Shown: positions 8,151-14,721, numbered from the stretch's first letter. The stretch is DNA of 16,866 nucleotides from Deltaproteobacteria bacterium RBG_13_52_11 (GCA_001797745.1 MGQF01000016.1:1742-18607), one strand, 5' to 3'. The notes: generated by a model from the sequence alone, not told the origin. A program made the numbers and translations.

Positions 8151-9719
8151 CTATTTTGCGTACTCCACAGCCCTTGTTTCTCTGATAACCGTCACCTTTA
8201 TCTGCCCGGGGTAGTTCAGCTCTTTTTCAATCTTGCGGGCGATATCTTTTGAGAGCATCAACGCCTCCTCATCAGAGATCTTTTCATTTTGGACGATGAT
8301 GCGCACCTCTCGGCCTGCTTGAATGGCATAGGATTTCTCCACACCCGAGAAGGAGTTTGCGATCATCTCCAAATCCTCGAGGCGCTTGACATAGGTCTCA
8401 AGCATTTCCCTCCTGGCCCCGGGCCGAGCCCCCGAGAGGGCGTCTGCTGCCTGAAGCAAAACCGCCAAGATATTATTGGGATCAGTCTCATCATGATGGG
8501 CGGCAATGGCATTTACCACCTCTTCGGATTCCCCATATTTCTTGGCAAGATCAGCACCGATGGTTGCGTGGACCCCTTCCACTTCATGGTCCGCGGCCTT
8601 GCCGATATCGTGGAGCAGCCCAGCCCTCCTGGCCTGCTTTACGTTGAGATTCAATTCAGAGGCCATGATTCCACAGAGGAAGGCCACCTCGAGTGAATGC
8701 TGATAGACATTTTGGGCGAAGCTCGTTCTGTATTTCAACTTACCGACCATCTTGATCAAGTCGGGATGCACCCCGTGTGCCCCGACGTCGAAGGCAGCCT
8801 GCTCCCCTGCCTCTTTGATACTGGTATCTACCTCCTGTTCCACCTTGACAACGATCTCCTCTATCCGAGCAGGGTGGATCCTCCCGTCGCTGATCAACCG
8901 CTCGAGGGCTATCCTGGCGATCTCACGTCTCACAGGGTTAAATCCTGAAAGGATCACTGCCTCAGGGGTGTCGTCGATGATTAAATCCACCCCTGTGGCC
9001 GCTTCTAAGGCCCGAATGTTCCTCCCCTCCCTTCCGATTATCCTCCCCTTCATCTCTTCATTGGGGAGATTGACCAATGAGACCGTCTTCTCCATTACGT
9101 ACTCGCCAGCATACCTTTGTACGGCCAGGCTGATGACCTCCTTCGCCTTCTTGGCCGCCTGCTCCTTTAGCTCTTCCTCGATCCCCTTTATCCTCTTGGC
9201 AGCCTCATGTCGCGCCTCGTTTTCCATCCTCTCCATCAGCAACTTTTTGGCCTCTTCAGAGGTGATATGGGCGATCTTCTCCAGCCGTGCCTTCTCCTCA
9301 GCCACGAGCTCCTGATACTTCTTATCCTGCTCCACCACCCATTTTTCCTTCTCCGCCAGGGTGCCTTCTTTCTTATTGATCTCGATCTCCTTGGCATCCA
9401 ACGTATCCACCTTTTTGTCGATATTTTCCTCTTTCTGCAAGAGTCTCTTTTCCAACCGCTGGAGTGCAGCCCTCTTGTCCGCCACCTCCTTGTCAAAATC
9501 GGCCTTAGCCTGATAGAGGGTGTCTTTGGCCTGAAGCTGCGCTTCCTTTTCTAACATCTCGGCCTTCTTCTCCACCTCGGCGATGATCCTCTCAGCGGTC
9601 TTCTCCGCTGACCCTAATTGAGACTCCCCTAACTTCTTTCGTATAAAAAACCCCACTGCAAACCCCAACGCACTGGCGAAGACGAAGGCAATGATAGAAA
9701 TCAAGACAGACATTTGCAT
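8151..9719 (-). CDS. rny: Ribonuclease Y
   Basis: RNase Y is a membrane-anchored endoribonuclease that initiates mRNA decay. The 522-residue protein starts with a single transmembrane helix (about residues 4-26). A long charged coiled coil follows to about residue 200. The KH domain begins at MKGRIIGREGRNIRALEAAT. The HD domain contains YQHSLEVAFLCGIM and AGLLHDIGKAADHE, giving the His and His-Asp metal ligands. The C-terminal region is also intact, so this is full length. The ATG at 9719 has AGGAGG upstream at the right distance; a second ATG two codons later is less well placed. The gene lies downstream of zapA and of the probable 6S RNA. Confidence 0.97.
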   Translation of the reverse strand: MQMSVLISIIAFVFASALGFAVGFFIRKKLGESQLGSAEKTAERIIAEVEKKAEMLEKEAQLQAKDTLYQAKADFDKEVADKRAALQRLEKRLLQKEENIDKKVDTLDAKEIEINKKEGTLAEKEKWVVEQDKKYQELVAEEKARLEKIAHITSEEAKKLLMERMENEARHEAAKRIKGIEEELKEQAAKKAKEVISLAVQRYAGEYVMEKTVSLVNLPNEEMKGRIIGREGRNIRALEAATGVDLIIDDTPEAVILSGFNPVRREIARIALERLISDGRIHPARIEEIVVKVEQEVDTSIKEAGEQAAFDVGAHGVHPDLIKMVGKLKYRTSFAQNVYQHSLEVAFLCGIMASELNLNVKQARRAGLLHDIGKAADHEVEGVHATIGADLAKKYGESEEVVNAIAAHHDETDPNNILAVLLQAADALSGARPGARREMLETYVKRLEDLEMIANSFSGVEKSYAIQAGREVRIIVQNEKISDEEALMLSKDIARKIEKELNYPGQIKVTVIRETRAVEYAK

Positions 9720-9796
9720 TGAAGCACCTCCTTGCTGGTATTCGTACGGTACTGTGGGGGTTATCTCAAGAGAGAAAAGGGTGGGCTTTGGAAAGG

Positions 9797-9968
9797 GGTA
9801 CCACTCAGTTCAGGAAAGATCCTCCTGCGACTGCTTGTGGCGTATGTAACGAATCTCTAAGTGACTACTTCGATTTGCCAGCAAATTCCCTTACCTCAGC
9901 AAAGAACTTTTATTTCATCAAAGACCCGGAGGTCTTTTTGGGGAGGCTAATCCTACATGATAGGTTCC
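9797..9968 (-). ncRNA. ssrS: Probable 6S RNA (regulator of RNA polymerase)
   Basis: The 273-nt gap between zapA and rny can fold on the minus strand into one long interrupted hairpin of about 172 nt. The outer stem pairs 9963-9968 with 9797-9802 (one mismatch). Further in, AGGA and CCTCC (9951-9954 and 9942-9946) pair with TCCT and GGAGG opposite (9812-9815 and 9821-9825). An apical arm has GTAA...GAAT pairing with ATTC...TTAC. Between them lies a large asymmetric bubble. Length, long-hairpin shape and position next to zapA all match 6S RNA, which mimics an open promoter and sequesters sigma-70 RNA polymerase. The 5' bubble strand also holds a 7-bp hairpin that is not part of the classic drawing. 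This is inferred from structure and context, with no covariance search run. Confidence 0.5.
9920..9939 (+). terminator. Terminator-like hairpin on the plus strand, inside the 6S candidate
   Basis: AAAGACC (9920-9926), loop CGGA and GGTCTTT (9931-9937) form a perfect 7-bp stem, and the T run continues to 9939. On the plus strand this looks like an intrinsic terminator, but no plus-strand gene is visible upstream. On the minus strand the same stem would sit in the 5' side of the 6S bubble without a T run after it. Confidence 0.3.
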
Positions 9969-9992
9969 ACCCACTCACCTTTTCTTCCCCGT

Positions 9993-10277
9993 TCACCCCA
10001 TTTTTAAGGAAATAAATTCCTCCAATCGATCGGTTTTATCTTTTATTCGCTGCAAGAGCTCTTCTTTGTTACCCTTCTCCTGCAGATATTCTTGGGCGAT
10101 ATTCAAGGCTGTGAGGATAGCTATATGGAGACTGTCCACCGACTTGGTACTCTCTGCAACCTCTCTCATCTTTCCGTCCACATAGGCAACTACTTTTTTT
10201 ACCTGCTCCTCAGGAAACTCACTCTTCAGTGAATAGCGTTGTCCAAAGATCTCTACTTCAACATTCCTCTTCACCAT
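9993..10277 (-). CDS. zapA: Cell division protein ZapA
   Basis: ZapA binds FtsZ and bundles filaments at the division ring. The 94-residue protein has the normal length and layout. An N-terminal globular part starts VKRNVEVEIFGQRYSLKSE, then VKKVVAYVDGKMREVAEST and DSLHIAILTALNIAQEYLQ, which are family hallmarks. The C-terminus is a coiled coil (residues about 62-92) used for dimer and tetramer formation. AAGGGGAT before the ATG serves as a ribosome binding site. It lies 32 nt after the zapB-like gene, and the probable 6S RNA follows it, an arrangement shared with many proteobacteria. Confidence 0.93.
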   Translation of the reverse strand: MVKRNVEVEIFGQRYSLKSEFPEEQVKKVVAYVDGKMREVAESTKSVDSLHIAILTALNIAQEYLQEKGNKEELLQRIKDKTDRLEEFISLKMG

Positions 10278-10309
10278 CTCTGATCCCCTTCATGGTACCA
10301 AAAGGATCG

Positions 10310-10558
10310 TTACCTATCTAAGTCTAAGGGGATCCCCTCCAGCCTCTCTATCAGCCGATCTATCCTCGTTCTGATCTCCAACCGCTCATTCTTGAGTGTG
10401 GAAATTTCTCCTCTCAACTTCTCTACTTCCTCTTTTTGTTCTCTCATCTGGGAGAAAATGCTTTCTTTCTCCTCCTTCAATGCGGTGTAACCCTTCAGTA
10501 TCTCGTTTAACCTGTCCTCTAAAACTGCAAATTTTTCTATTTCGTTCCCCTCTTGCAT
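10310..10558 (-). CDS. Small coiled-coil protein, ZapB-like
   Basis: The protein has about 82 residues and is nearly all charged heptad repeat, from VLEDRLNEILKGYTALKEEK to the end, like ZapB-type division proteins. Such a gene stands just before zapA in many Desulfobacterota, which supports a role at the FtsZ ring. I chose the ATG at 10558. The frame could be extended upstream to 10654, but the added residues overlap a strong promoter and look non-coding. No ribosome binding site is visible before the ATG, because the predicted transcript start is only about 4 nt upstream. Calling it ZapB rests on context and coiled-coil character, not on clear sequence identity. Confidence 0.65.
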   Translation of the reverse strand: MQEGNEIEKFAVLEDRLNEILKGYTALKEEKESIFSQMREQKEEVEKLRGEISTLKNERLEIRTRIDRLIERLEGIPLDLDR

Positions 10559-10568
10559 AGACAAAACG

Positions 10569-10597
10569 ATTGTAGTCCCCTTTCCGTGGAAAGTCAA
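10569..10597 (-). promoter_or_regulatory. Sigma-70 promoter of the zapB-like / zapA / rny operon
   Basis: Reading the minus strand, TTGACT (10597-10592), a 17-nt spacer and TACAAT (10574-10569) give a near-consensus promoter (5/6 and 5/6). The predicted transcript start is near 10562, about 4 nt before the ATG at 10558, so the message would be almost leaderless. The spacer contains a perfect inverted repeat, CTTTCC-AC-GGAAAG (10580-10593), which could be an operator. It may be the only promoter before zapA. Confidence 0.75.
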
Positions 10598-11044
10598 GCT
10601 CTTCCCAAGGGGGCGTATCATTGCTTGTGCCAGGGGTAGGCTAACCAGACCCATGGGTATCTTCTCAGATCGTCCCAGTAGAGAATCTTATAGAGAGCGT
10701 TCAATCACGAAAACTCACAATAAGGAATCAATACCCCCCTCCCGTGCTGACACAAAAAAGTTGACGTTCACAACAAAAATGTTGCGCTTGTTGCTTTCAT
10801 GGAGCAATAAGCCACTATCGAAACGTCTCTCATCAGAGTGCGTCCCATAATGGCGGAGGGTACAGAGATTATAACGTTATTCTTCTTGGTGAGGAGGTAT
10901 CTACATGAGATAGGACAATCTCAGGGGTGGTCCAATAATAGGGAACCTTTACCGCATCAGGGTCCCTGCTCAAGGGTGGCGTCGCCATAGAGGATCTCAA
11001 ACCCTTGCAATGAAGATCTCCTACACCGTCTGCGCTCGGTACGA
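10598..11044. other. Intergenic stretch without a recognised gene
   Basis: About 450 bases between the promoter of the division operon and the second rubrerythrin-like gene. It has several small inverted repeats: ATAACGTTAT (10871-10880), TGAGAT-AGGACA-ATCTCA (10906-10923) and CAGGGTCCCTG (10958-10968). None is followed by a T run. Short open frames exist on both strands but lack a ribosome binding site or recognisable family. On the minus strand near 10957-11007 one frame reads LQGFEILYGDATLEQGP, vaguely like a TrkA-N nucleotide-binding motif, before a stop. Confidence 0.4.
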
Positions 11045-11503
11045 TCACATCCACTGCATGAAGTGTTCTTCATACTCTCGCTCAAGGGTCTCTTTGTGGC
11101 CCAACTCCTCCTGGGCAAGTCTGGAAAACAACTCTTCAAGCTCCGTCCCCACGTAGTTCCCCAGGAGCATGTGGTAGATGCTGTAGGCCTCTTGTTCCTT
11201 CTTTATTGCAAACAACATCACGTCTTGGGGGCTACTGTCATGATTGATATCCTCGGCGACCATATAATCGCTGAGGTGGAGATCAGCGATCTTTCCCTTT
11301 CCTCCGATACGCCCTACCTTCCCCACCTTGAGGACGTTCTCCAACAACTTCTTGTGGCCCAACTCATAATTGGCCAAATCCTGGAGCAGGGCCTTGGCCC
11401 CGGGGTCCTTGACCATTGCTCGAAACATGAGATAGAGCTTCTGGGCATCATCCTCTCTTCGTATTGCAAAGGTCAAAACATCCTGCAGGGTTTCTAACTT
11501 CAT
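11045..11503 (-). CDS. Rubrerythrin-like diiron ferritin-family protein
   Basis: This 152-residue four-helix protein has both halves of a diiron carboxylate site. The first is AIRREDDAQKLYLMF with ANYELGHKKLLE (ExxH). The second is AIKKEQEAYSIYHMLL with AQEELGHKETLE (ExxH). It has no rubredoxin domain. Relatives act in oxidative-stress defence or iron handling. The ATG at 11503 follows AGGAGGTGGCG and is clearly preferred over the in-frame GTG at 11509, which overlaps that ribosome binding site. A TATAAT (11526-11531) stands 16 nt upstream of the ribosome binding site and could be its -10 element, although no good -35 is seen. It is monocistronic as far as can be told and is a distant paralogue of the protein encoded at 5568-6092. 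Confidence 0.88.
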   Translation of the reverse strand: MKLETLQDVLTFAIRREDDAQKLYLMFRAMVKDPGAKALLQDLANYELGHKKLLENVLKVGKVGRIGGKGKIADLHLSDYMVAEDINHDSSPQDVMLFAIKKEQEAYSIYHMLLGNYVGTELEELFSRLAQEELGHKETLEREYEEHFMQWM

Positions 11504-11696
11504 CGCCACCTCCTTGTAACTGATTATTATAAACCTCTAAAATGATATGATGATTTTCGATAAGATTTTTAGTGTTAAATTCATATACATATTCATAAGT
11601 TCCTACAATTTTATCTAGAAATTCCTTATCATAGATTTTACCAGAAGATGTTTTGTAAAAGAGAAAAACATAATTGAAATAATTAAAAGAAAATAA
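11448..11696 (-). pseudogene. AT-rich coding-like fragment, family not recognised
   Basis: The minus strand has an open frame from 11696 to 11448 with no ATG, GTG or TTG that makes a convincing start. Its middle (about 11655-11520) has protein-like content and codon pattern, including KIYDKEFLDKIVGTYEYVYE and NLIENHHIILEVYNN. It then runs into the start of the rubrerythrin-like gene in another frame, where it stops making sense. The base composition is very unlike adjacent genes, suggesting an insertion from a low-GC source or a relic. I do not recognise the family. It could also be an AT-rich regulatory region that is open by chance. Confidence 0.3.
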
Positions 11697-11990
11697 TTAG
11701 TATAATAAAATGCAATGGGGAGCTCTGATCCATCAAAATATTGCTCCCAGAGCCCTATAAATTTTTTCTTTCGTCCCAATTAAAAATAAGTCAGGCTCCC
11801 ATCATTTGTCAAGCAGTATCCCCCTTTGGAACAACAATTTCTGGTTCAAAATGGTTATTTAATCCGAACCCATCCACGCCGCTTGTGATATGTTTTCTAT
11901 TGTGCAAGAATACGATGCATAGTTCCAACTACAAGGAAAGCAAGTAATCCTGCAACGGTAATGGGTTAGAGAGGAAGGAGGAAAACCATC
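11504..11990. other. AT-rich divergent intergenic region with decayed coding fragments
   Basis: The 487 bases lie between two divergent genes. The part from about 11520 to 11715 is far richer in A and T than its neighbours. It contains a promoter-like TATAAT on the plus strand (11701-11706) and one on the minus strand (11526-11531). Two minus-strand open frames without proper starts look like remnants and are listed separately. An AAGGAGG ribosome binding site for the downstream plus-strand gene is at its right end. No intact gene is seen. Confidence 0.5.
11809..11928 (-). pseudogene. Possible cupredoxin gene remnant
   Basis: A short minus-strand open frame (39 codons, no start) contains SGVDGFGLNNHFEPEIVVPK followed by GDT and a stop. 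The pattern of an aromatic-Pro-x-x-I-x-V-P-x-G-D-T stretch is what many cupredoxins have on their second strand. Just after the stop, a neighbouring frame reads LTNDGSLTYF, as expected if a frameshift had broken the gene (T-N after G-D-T). The copper ligands that would lie further on are not found. This is a weak, pattern-based call. Confidence 0.3.
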
Positions 11991-12947
11991 ATGAAAAGTA
12001 TAGTCATCTATTATTCTCAGACGGGAAATACTAGGAAGATCGCACGTGCAATTCACAGAGGCATGAGCCAAGTGGCGGAGCAATGCGATATAGCTACCGT
12101 TAAGGAAGTAAACCCGAAGGATCTAGATAAATACGATTTGATCGGCCTGGGCAGCCCCATATGGATGGGTGGTGAAACTCCCAATGTGAGGATTTTCATA
12201 GACAAGATACCGAAGCAGCAGGGAACGCATATCTTCTCCTTTAACACGCATGGGGTAATGCCGGAACAGTATTTCCCGAGTATGGTCAGGAGGTTGAAGG
12301 CGAAGGGTTTTACCGTCATAGGGACGCGGGACTGGTTTGGAAGCGTCCATTTTCAGATGGCCCCCAAGCCCTATTTTACCGACGGCCATCCGGATGAAAT
12401 TGACCTGAAAGAGGCAGAGGATTTCGGCAGGGAAATGGCAGAGAACAGCCGGAGAATATCAGCAGGGGAGACCCATCTCATCCCACCGGTGCCCGAACAT
12501 ATGTATACGCCACAGTTATTTGTCCTTCTGGAATTCTTCCAGTCCGGTCATAATCCGCACGGTCACATTTCATACAATAAGGAGAAATGTCTCTATCCCA
12601 AGTGCACCCTTTGTATGGACAACTGTCTTATGGGTTACATCGACCTGTCCGTTGACCCGCCGATTTACGGCTCCAGGGGAAATGGCTGTGATATGTGGAT
12701 GGGGTGCACTTTTTGCGAGCTTATTTGTCCTACAGGCGCCATATCAGGCAATTGGGAGGAGGGTATGAAAGAAGGCGAAGGCCCCGGACCAGTACTGGAT
12801 TTCAACCCCCTGGAGAAGGCGGCAGATGAGGTTATCGCTTCAGGTCGTTTAAGGTTGCTGGTGCCCAGAGAGCAGATTAGGTTTGATAATCCCTATATTA
12901 AGGTTTATAGCAAGCGGCCGCGTTTCAAGATACCCAAAGACAAGTGA
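11991..12947 (+). CDS. EFR1-type flavodoxin plus 2[4Fe-4S] ferredoxin fusion protein
   Basis: The 318-residue protein joins a flavodoxin domain (about residues 1-165) to a ferredoxin domain. The FMN phosphate loop is YYSQTGNTRKIARAI (SQTGNT near residues 9-14), and GLGSPIWMGGETPN is a second flavin loop. The cluster ligands are C200, C205, C208 and C212 (CLYPKCTLCMDNC), and C233, C239, C242 and C246 (CDMWMGCTFCELICP). Cluster ligand spacing is wider than in plain ferredoxins for the first cysteine of each set. Such proteins move low-potential electrons in anaerobes, often with unknown partners. AAGGAGG precedes the ATG. The gene stands alone on the plus strand, so no partner can be named from context. 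Confidence 0.88.
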   Translation: MKSIVIYYSQTGNTRKIARAIHRGMSQVAEQCDIATVKEVNPKDLDKYDLIGLGSPIWMGGETPNVRIFIDKIPKQQGTHIFSFNTHGVMPEQYFPSMVRRLKAKGFTVIGTRDWFGSVHFQMAPKPYFTDGHPDEIDLKEAEDFGREMAENSRRISAGETHLIPPVPEHMYTPQLFVLLEFFQSGHNPHGHISYNKEKCLYPKCTLCMDNCLMGYIDLSVDPPIYGSRGNGCDMWMGCTFCELICPTGAISGNWEEGMKEGEGPGPVLDFNPLEKAADEVIASGRLRLLVPREQIRFDNPYIKVYSKRPRFKIPKDK

Positions 12948-12973
12948 CCCCATCTGGTTGAATGGAATGGGGT
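12947..12973 (+). terminator. Hairpin directly after the EFR1-type gene
   Basis: A perfect 7-bp inverted repeat, ACCCCAT (12947-12953) and ATGGGGT (12967-12973), with a 13-nt loop begins at the last base of the stop codon. It could end or stabilise the transcript, but it lacks the T run of an intrinsic terminator. Confidence 0.35.
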
Positions 12974-13104
12974 GGACCAGTTCCATAAGACTCCCCCCTT
13001 ATGTGAGGGCATTGCCTCAGATTCCTATTTCAGGGGTACGGAGGGCCACGATGTCGCCCTCTGTGGAACAGGTGGAAGACTACTCAGAAAATAACCACCG
13101 CTTA

Positions 13105-13225
13105 TCCTCATCCCCTGGGGGAGAGGATGTAAAGTGAGGGGCAAGCCATAAGTACATCCACCCTCACTCCAGCCCTCTTCCCGTCCTTATGGGGCCGGGA
13201 CCTACGGCTCGGCGGCGGGAGAGGG
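13105..13225. repeat. G/C-rich nested inverted-repeat element
   Basis: Three inverted repeats follow one another. TCCTC-AT-CCCC-T-GGGG-GA-GAGGA forms one hairpin (13105-13127). GTGAGGG (13134-13140) pairs with CCCTCAC (13161-13167). CCCTCTTCCCG (13173-13183) pairs with CGGGAGAGGG (13216-13225) with one bulged base. The sequence style (CCCTCAC..CCAGCCCTCT..CCCG) resembles dispersed intergenic palindromic repeats seen in many bacterial genomes. It lies between two convergent genes and may also act as a transcription barrier. Copy number cannot be judged from one window. Confidence 0.5.
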
Positions 13226-13255
13226 AGTTGATGATATTTTTATCGTGGAATTACA

Positions 13256-14113
13256 CTATTTCTTTTTCATCCAGTCTCCGATCTCTGCTCCCTGGTATTC
13301 CTCCTGCTGGACGGTGAGGTCGAGATTGATGACCAATCCCCCATGCTTTTGCGCCTCGCTGTCTTTTTGCAAATTTAGGTGCCGTTTGAGCCCAGTCTGA
13401 ACACCCTCCAGAGCCTTCTTCAGGGCCTGGCCTATGGCCTTGCTCATATCGACCTGGCCCGCCTCGAATCGTGGGGCCAACCCATTCCCCGCGACGTCCT
13501 CGGCAAAGTGGGCTATGTGTTTCATCTTTTCCATGGCCTGGTCCATGAGCTGCCACCCCAGAATGCCGTCTTTTTGGAAGACCCAGGAATAGCGGATGTG
13601 CTCAAGCATCTCCGTATATTTGGCAACGATCTCCTTTTGCAGCGTCTCCAAAAACGCCTTCGGCAATTCAGCCTTTCCTTCGGAAAGGCCCTGTGCTTGC
13701 TCCGGACTCAATTTATCGAGCATCCGCTGGAACTTTCTGGCATGGATGGCAGATTCCCAGGCCTCTCTCTGCAGGACACGCTTGATGTGCGGATCATCCA
13801 CTCTGTCCGCTTCACCATTGTAGTGAGGTATGAGCTTCTTTTCGTATTCGACATAGGACTTGAATATCGTCGCCCGGTTGGTCGGATCATAGGGGTAAGG
13901 GGCAGGGGCGAGATTGGGTTCCCCGCCTAATTGGCAGATGGCCATCCCCAGCCAGTGCATGTGCCACATCTCTTCCCTGGCGCGTGAGAGGAGGTTCACC
14001 CCTATAGGCGTATCTTCCCCCTCCTGATAGGCGTGGATGAGATAGCGCAATATTGCGGCATGCTCGTCGTCAATATCGTTGTTCAAGAGATCGATCAATT
14101 CCTTCTTCTCCAT
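13256..14113 (-). CDS. Ferritin-like (bacterioferritin-type) protein with extended C-terminal helical region
   Basis: The N-terminal 135 residues form a ferritin-like bundle: DDEHAAILRYLIHAY, AREEMWHMHWLGMAI (ExxH), VEYEKKLIPHYNGEA and REAWESAIHARKFQRML. In the last, the glutamate and histidine are one residue further apart than the usual ExxH. A second helical stretch (about residues 160-215) has KYTEMLEHIRYSWVF and MEKMKHIAHFAEDVA, which could be a degenerate second bundle. The C-terminal 40 residues include GGLVINLDLTVQQEEYQGAE and look like a short strand-rich tail. At 285 residues it is much longer than a simple bacterioferritin. The ATG follows AGAGAGGGAGGGG. The gene lies 86 nt after a VIT-like membrane protein gene and is probably co-transcribed with it, suggesting a shared role in iron handling. 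Confidence 0.78.
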   Translation of the reverse strand: MEKKELIDLLNNDIDDEHAAILRYLIHAYQEGEDTPIGVNLLSRAREEMWHMHWLGMAICQLGGEPNLAPAPYPYDPTNRATIFKSYVEYEKKLIPHYNGEADRVDDPHIKRVLQREAWESAIHARKFQRMLDKLSPEQAQGLSEGKAELPKAFLETLQKEIVAKYTEMLEHIRYSWVFQKDGILGWQLMDQAMEKMKHIAHFAEDVAGNGLAPRFEAGQVDMSKAIGQALKKALEGVQTGLKRHLNLQKDSEAQKHGGLVINLDLTVQQEEYQGAEIGDWMKKK

Positions 14114-14199
14114 AGACCCCTCCCTCTCTGTTATTTTGGGATTATTATTTCTCCCCTCGAGCGTTAATCAAGCTGATGTCCGTAGCGTTGAGCAGGCAC

Positions 14200-14679
14200 T
14201 TAACTACAGAATCTCCTAACCCCATCACCGACATAATGCGTTACAATAACAACCACCACGGCGATTAACAGGTGCTCTGCAATTACCTTCCACGGTTTTT
14301 CCCCTTGCCCTTTGGCCATATAGAAGCTAAAGAGGCTCAATAAAAGGAGACCATACACGACGCTCACTATAATGGCCGTTGCAAGCGGAAACAGGAGCAA
14401 GGGGACGATAAATGTCGATGCAAAGACGAATTTCGCAAGAAAAGTTGCGATAGTCGCCTCCCATATCTCCAGAGTAGTGTGCTTGTTCTCAGACTCTTCG
14501 GATATGTGGATGCCCAGGGCGTCGGAGAAGGCATCAGCTATGGCGATGATCAATATGCCGCCGATCACCACGAGCTTTGAGTTAGTGCCAGCGTGTAAAC
14601 CAACCATCAATCCGAGGGTCGTTATGGTGGCGGATGTCAAGCCAAAACTCAGTCCTGTCTTGATTGAATGTTTAGGCAT
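14200..14679 (-). CDS. Compact VIT1/CCC1-family membrane protein (putative iron/manganese transporter)
   Basis: The 159-residue protein has five predicted membrane segments. The first (GLSFGLTSATITTLGLMVGL) and second (GGILIIAIADAFSDALGIHI, then SEESE) match the paired signature of vacuolar iron transporter homologues. The usual cytosolic metal-binding stretch between segments 2 and 3 is almost absent, and the aspartate that commonly stands before GLVTT in segment 1 appears as serine here. It is therefore a short variant and its transport activity is unproven. I chose the ATG at 14679, which has GAGGTG at good spacing; an upstream TTG at 14691 overlaps that site. A good promoter lies at 14722-14750. 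The ferritin-like gene follows. Confidence 0.78.
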   Translation of the reverse strand: MPKHSIKTGLSFGLTSATITTLGLMVGLHAGTNSKLVVIGGILIIAIADAFSDALGIHISEESENKHTTLEIWEATIATFLAKFVFASTFIVPLLLFPLATAIIVSVVYGLLLLSLFSFYMAKGQGEKPWKVIAEHLLIAVVVVIVTHYVGDGVRRFCS

Positions 14680-14721
14680 AGTGCACCTCAAAGATAGGGA
14701 AAAATGGTTATTGAAACATTT

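Noticed and set aside
10559..10654. Upstream extension of the zapB-like gene to an ATG at 10654
   Set aside because: The extra 32 codons overlap a near-consensus promoter and do not look like the coiled coil that follows.
10653..10850. Plus-strand open frame of 65 codons opposite the division operon promoter
   Set aside because: No ribosome binding site and no protein-like pattern; it is probably chance.
11515..11531. PerR-type box before the second rubrerythrin-like gene
   Set aside because: Only one half-site (TTATAAT) matches well; the other half has several mismatches, and the region is simply AT-rich.
11809..11811. Reading the TGA in the cupredoxin-like frame as selenocysteine
   Set aside because: No SECIS-like hairpin was seen, the frame meets another stop soon after, and a frameshift explains the pattern better.
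11741..11947. Plus-strand open frame of 68 codons before the EFR1-type gene
   Set aside because: No ribosome binding site, odd composition and no family resemblance; it overlaps the cupredoxin-like remnant on the other strand.
12883..13137. Plus-strand open frame of 84 codons overlapping the end of the EFR1-type gene
   Set aside because: It begins inside the real gene in another frame, has no ribosome binding site and runs into the repeat element.
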